In this document: one piece after another, positions 6,652 to 9,020 of the stretch | Layout: the number at the start of each line of letters is the position of its first letter | Position numbering within the stretch: position 1 is the first letter of the stretch | NCBI GenBank assembly: GCA_009775125.1 | Contig: VSPD01000074.1 | Coordinates: forward strand, 1 to 9,020 | Reading direction: 5' to 3' | Source: Muribaculaceae bacterium | Lineage (GTDB): Bacteria; Bacteroidota; Bacteroidia; Bacteroidales; Muribaculaceae | DNA: 9,020 nt | Made by a program: the position numbers and the translations under genes | Notes under the pieces: generated by a model | Seen by the model: the letters and a program-made list of their open reading frames with translations, nothing else | Database searches by the model: none | Told to the model about the DNA's origin: nothing

Positions 6652-7230
6652 TTACAACGCGGTGGCTTTTTCGCGGCCGGCACGGTAAGCGGCAATATTC
6701 ATCTCCACTATTTTCTCGCCTTTGGCGGCAAATACTGTGGCGATGGCATGCTCGATGGCCTCGGAGGTGATGCCGATCCAAGGCGATGCGGCCCCGAGGA
6801 GCACCATGTTGGCGCAGCGCGCCGAAGCGACCTCTTTGGCCACGGCGTCCATGTCGAACGACGTAACGGCCGGCAGAGCGGCAAGCTCGGATTCAATCAC
6901 AGCCATTTCGGGATAGTTGGGAATATTGACAAACGGCACGGTGTTTGTGACGATGCGGCCTTCCGGTTTAAGCCAGGGAAGATAGCGCAGGGCCTCCATA
7001 GGCTCGAGCGACACAATCATGTCGACAGATGCTTTTGCGGCGAGATCCGACGCTATCGGCTCCGAACTGATGCGCAAGGTGGACTGTACATCGCCCCCGC
7101 GCTGGCTCATGCCATGAACTTCGGCCTGTTTGAGATACAGATTATTTTCGAGTGCGGCAGCGCCGAGTATTGTGGCGATTGAGAGGATGCCTTGTCCGCC
7201 CACGCCGGCGAGAATAATATCTATTTTCAT
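6652..7230 (-). CDS. iorB: Indolepyruvate ferredoxin oxidoreductase beta subunit
   Basis: This is a 192-aa gamma-type domain subunit of the two-subunit indolepyruvate (arylpyruvate) ferredoxin oxidoreductase. Together with IorA it converts 2-oxo acid plus CoA to acyl-CoA, CO2 and reduced ferredoxin. The N-terminus IILAGVGGQGIL (5-16) is the glycine-rich motif of this family, and HGMSQRGGDVQS (39-50) is its second hallmark. The start at 7230 is preferred over an in-frame ATG at 7257 because it gives the ATGA overlap with the iorA stop, has an AAGGA Shine-Dalgarno-like site five bases upstream, and begins at MKIDIILAGVGGQG as expected for the family. Downstream it ends 25 bases before the palindromic element, which may terminate or attenuate the transcript. 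Confidence 0.93.
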   Translation of the reverse strand: MKIDIILAGVGGQGILSIATILGAAALENNLYLKQAEVHGMSQRGGDVQSTLRISSEPIASDLAAKASVDMIVSLEPMEALRYLPWLKPEGRIVTNTVPFVNIPNYPEMAVIESELAALPAVTSFDMDAVAKEVASARCANMVLLGAASPWIGITSEAIEHAIATVFAAKGEKIVEMNIAAYRAGREKATAL

Positions 7231-8834
7231 TTTTTCCTTCTTGCTGTTTGAATACATTCACGGCGGGCTACCACTACGGACAGACCCTGGTAATCCATTT
7301 CGCGGCGGAGCATTGCCGTCATCTCATCATGGTTCTTCGGAAGTGAATCTATCGTAACCACGTGAGCCGGGTCGGCGCCGAGGCCGATACATATCTGCTC
7401 GATTTTTCCGGTGCCCTGCGAATCCTGGCCGCCGGTCATGCCGGTGGTGAGATTGTCGGATATAATCACCGTGACGGGGCTGTTCTCATTAATTGCATCG
7501 AGCAACCCGGTCATGCCCGAGTGGGTAAATGTTGAGTCGCCTATGATTGCCACCGACGGATGCACGCCGGCGTCGGCCGCGCCTTTTGCCATGGTGATCG
7601 AGGCACCCATGTCGAGACATGTGTGTATGGCGTTGAACGGCGAGAGATAGCCCAATGTATAGCAACCGATGTCGCCGAACACGCGGGGTGCCTCGTAAGC
7701 GGCGAGGGCGGAAAGCAGGGCGGCATACACGTCGCGGTGGCCGCAGCCCTGGCACAATGCCGGCGGACGGGGCACCACAACCTGCGATGCCGGATACGAC
7801 TCTGCCGGCGCGGCAACACGGCCGGGAGCCAAGGCCGACAGGGCGCGACGCACGGCATCGGGAGTGAGCTCGCCCGTGCGCGGAAGCGTATTGTCGAGCT
7901 TGCCGTATATCTTATATTCCGAAGGAAGAATACCTCTCAGAGCCGGCTCTATCACTGGCTGTCCTTCTTCTATCACAATCACGCTGTCGCATTCGTCGAA
8001 CAGGCGGCGTATCATCTTCTCGGGAAGCGGATACTGGCCGATTTTCACCCAAGGCATCGAGCCATCCTTGGGCATCACCTCCTCAAAATAATTGGCGGCA
8101 ATGCCTGATGCAATCACGCCAAGAGTGCGGTCGGAACCCTCGTGATAGGCATTGAACGGCGAATTTTCCGATTCTTCGGCCATGCGGCGGTAGTCGGCGA
8201 TAAGCGCTTCATTGCGGACACGCGAGTTGGCAGGCATGAGCACCCACTGACGCGGATTTTCGGGGAAACGGACCTCATTCTGCTCCGCAGGAGTGTCCGA
8301 CGACTCAACATTGGCGCGTGAATGGGCAAGACGCGTGACCATGCGCACCATCACGGGGATTTTGTAGCGTTCTGACAGTTCGAAGCCCGAGGCGGCCATG
8401 TCATAGGCCTCCTGCTGTGTCGACGGCTCGAGCAACGGCAGCATGGCAAACTGCGCGTAGAAACGCGAGTCCTGCTCGTTCTGCGACGAGTGCATCGACG
8501 GGTCGTCGGCGGCCACGATAAGAAGACCGCCGTTTGCGCCGGTCATGGCGGAATTCACTATGGCGTCGGCGGCCACGTTCACTCCGACATGTTTCATCGA
8601 CACAATGGCACGGCGGCCGGCATACGACATGCCGAGGGCAGCCTCGACAGCCGTCTTTTCATTCGACGACCAACGTGCATGTATGCCACGCTCGCGCGTA
8701 AGCGGCTGGGCCGCGATATATTCAAGGATTTCAGTAGATGGAGTGCCGGGGTAGGCGTATGCCCCCGAAAGTCCGGCGTGAAGGGCTCCGAGCGCCAAGG
8801 CTTCGTCGCCCAAAAGCAGATGCTTGGTGTTCAT
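7227..8834 (-). CDS. iorA: Indolepyruvate ferredoxin oxidoreductase alpha subunit
   Basis: This is the ThDP-containing large subunit of the arylpyruvate:ferredoxin oxidoreductase (EC 1.2.7.8 family), 535 aa from this start. Numbering from the longer ATG at 8855 (542 aa), the N-terminal pyrimidine-binding part has LLLGDEALALGAL (13-25), YPGTPSTEI (35-43) and Glu66 in the NEKTAVEAALG stretch. The C-terminal ThDP domain has LCQGCGHRD (367-375), GDIGCYTLG (394-402), GDSTFTHSG (439-447) and ISDN (465-468), the Mg/diphosphate site. Cys368, Cys371 and Cys398 are placed like cluster ligands of related oxidoreductases. The C-terminal two-cluster ferredoxin domain of archaeal IorA is absent. The ATG at 8834 is chosen because the predicted transcript starts near 8861, only about six bases before the 8855 ATG, and because the protein then begins MNTKHLLLGDEA. 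It overlaps iorB by four bases. Confidence 0.93.
   Translation of the reverse strand: MNTKHLLLGDEALALGALHAGLSGAYAYPGTPSTEILEYIAAQPLTRERGIHARWSSNEKTAVEAALGMSYAGRRAIVSMKHVGVNVAADAIVNSAMTGANGGLLIVAADDPSMHSSQNEQDSRFYAQFAMLPLLEPSTQQEAYDMAASGFELSERYKIPVMVRMVTRLAHSRANVESSDTPAEQNEVRFPENPRQWVLMPANSRVRNEALIADYRRMAEESENSPFNAYHEGSDRTLGVIASGIAANYFEEVMPKDGSMPWVKIGQYPLPEKMIRRLFDECDSVIVIEEGQPVIEPALRGILPSEYKIYGKLDNTLPRTGELTPDAVRRALSALAPGRVAAPAESYPASQVVVPRPPALCQGCGHRDVYAALLSALAAYEAPRVFGDIGCYTLGYLSPFNAIHTCLDMGASITMAKGAADAGVHPSVAIIGDSTFTHSGMTGLLDAINENSPVTVIISDNLTTGMTGGQDSQGTGKIEQICIGLGADPAHVVTIDSLPKNHDEMTAMLRREMDYQGLSVVVARRECIQTARRKK
7235..7239 (-). promoter_or_regulatory. Shine-Dalgarno-like site fixing the iorB start
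   Basis: AAGGA on the minus strand lies four bases before the ATG at 7230, inside the 3' end of iorA. Such sites are not common in this window, and this one supports the 7230 start over the upstream ATG at 7257. With the ATGA overlap it suggests reinitiation after iorA. Confidence 0.5.
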
Positions 8835-8865
8835 GGCAGTAGCAAATGTCAACATTAAGGTATCG

Positions 8866-8897
8866 CAAATATAGCGAATCCTCCGTAATTATCCAAA
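8866..8897 (-). promoter_or_regulatory. Promoter of the iorAB operon
   Basis: On the minus strand TTTG (8897-8894), a 20-base spacer and TATATTTG (8873-8866) match the Bacteroidota -33/-7 consensus completely. Expected transcription start is near 8861, giving a leader of about 26 nt to the ATG at 8834. TCGCAAAT occurs twice here, at 8863-8870 (overlapping the -7 box) and 8911-8918, and could be a regulator site, though AT-richness makes chance likely. Confidence 0.75.
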
Positions 8898-8928
8898 TTT
8901 ATGAAAAAATTCGCAAATTTTTCTGACT

Positions 8929-8959
8929 TTTGGCATATTATTAATATTAAGTATGTTTT
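8929..8959 (+). promoter_or_regulatory. Divergent promoter for the plus-strand gene
   Basis: TTTG (8929-8932), a 19-base spacer and TATGTTTT (8952-8959) match the consensus except for the final base of the -7 box. A start near 8965 would give a leader of about 12 nt to the ATG at 8977. A perfect 10-bp palindrome TTAATATTAA (8941-8950) lies between the boxes and could be an operator or just AT-rich sequence. Confidence 0.5.
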
Positions 8960-8976
8960 ATTAAAGAATTAATGCA

Positions 8977-9020
8977 ATGAAATCCATTTTCAAACGTTAT
9001 TGTCTTACATATACTTATCT
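8977..9020 (+). CDS. 5' end of a divergent gene, product unknown
   Basis: An ATG at 8977 opens a frame that stays open to the end of the window (MKSIFKRYCLTYTYL, 14 full codons plus two bases). An in-frame TAA at 8962-8964 excludes a longer start, and a plausible plus-strand promoter lies directly upstream. The basic N-terminus followed by mixed aromatic residues does not identify a family, and too little is present to say whether it is a signal or membrane segment. Being divergent from iorAB, it might encode a regulator or transporter of the same pathway, but that is only a positional guess. Confidence 0.5.
   Translation, partial: MKSIFKRYCLTYTY

Overview
The window looks like a chromosomal segment of a gut Bacteroidales bacterium, most likely Muribaculaceae-like; the family-level call is inference. 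Grounds: TTTG / TAnnTTTG promoters with a 19-20 bp spacer, mostly AT-rich leaders without Shine-Dalgarno sequences, a PorT-type outer-membrane barrel protein, menaquinone synthesis through MenD, and a fermentative ferredoxin-linked oxidoreductase. All seven complete genes are on the minus strand, so transcription runs from high to low coordinates. One partial gene at the right edge diverges on the plus strand.

In transcription order: iorA and iorB (8834 down to 6652) form a tightly coupled pair (ATGA overlap) behind a good promoter at 8866-8897. A 426-base gene-free gap follows, almost filled by an inverted-duplicated, hairpin-rich element (6280-6627). Next come a class I/II aminotransferase (GTG start, 6225), an acetyl-CoA hydrolase/CoA-transferase family protein and a secreted endonuclease/exonuclease/phosphatase-fold protein, closely spaced and ending at a palindromic terminator near 2560. 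A second good promoter (2458-2489) drives a small outer-membrane barrel protein and menD, coupled through a TGATG junction.

The aminotransferase, IorAB and CoA-transferase can be read as one route: amino acid to 2-oxo acid, oxidative decarboxylation to acyl-CoA with reduced ferredoxin, then CoA transfer. Aromatic amino acids are the likely substrates because of the Ior family, but substrate specificity is not visible in the sequence. Ior enzymes can also run reductively, so direction is open.

The most unusual content is noncoding. The 348-bp element is two homologous arms of about 115 bp facing each other around a central stem, and its arm hairpins differ by compensatory changes. Separately, a 24-nt hairpin repeat occurs four times at two gene ends. 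One copy supplies the last residues and stop codon of the aminotransferase, and another forms the terminator after the phosphatase-fold gene. No CRISPR array, tRNA, rRNA, transposase or phage gene was seen.
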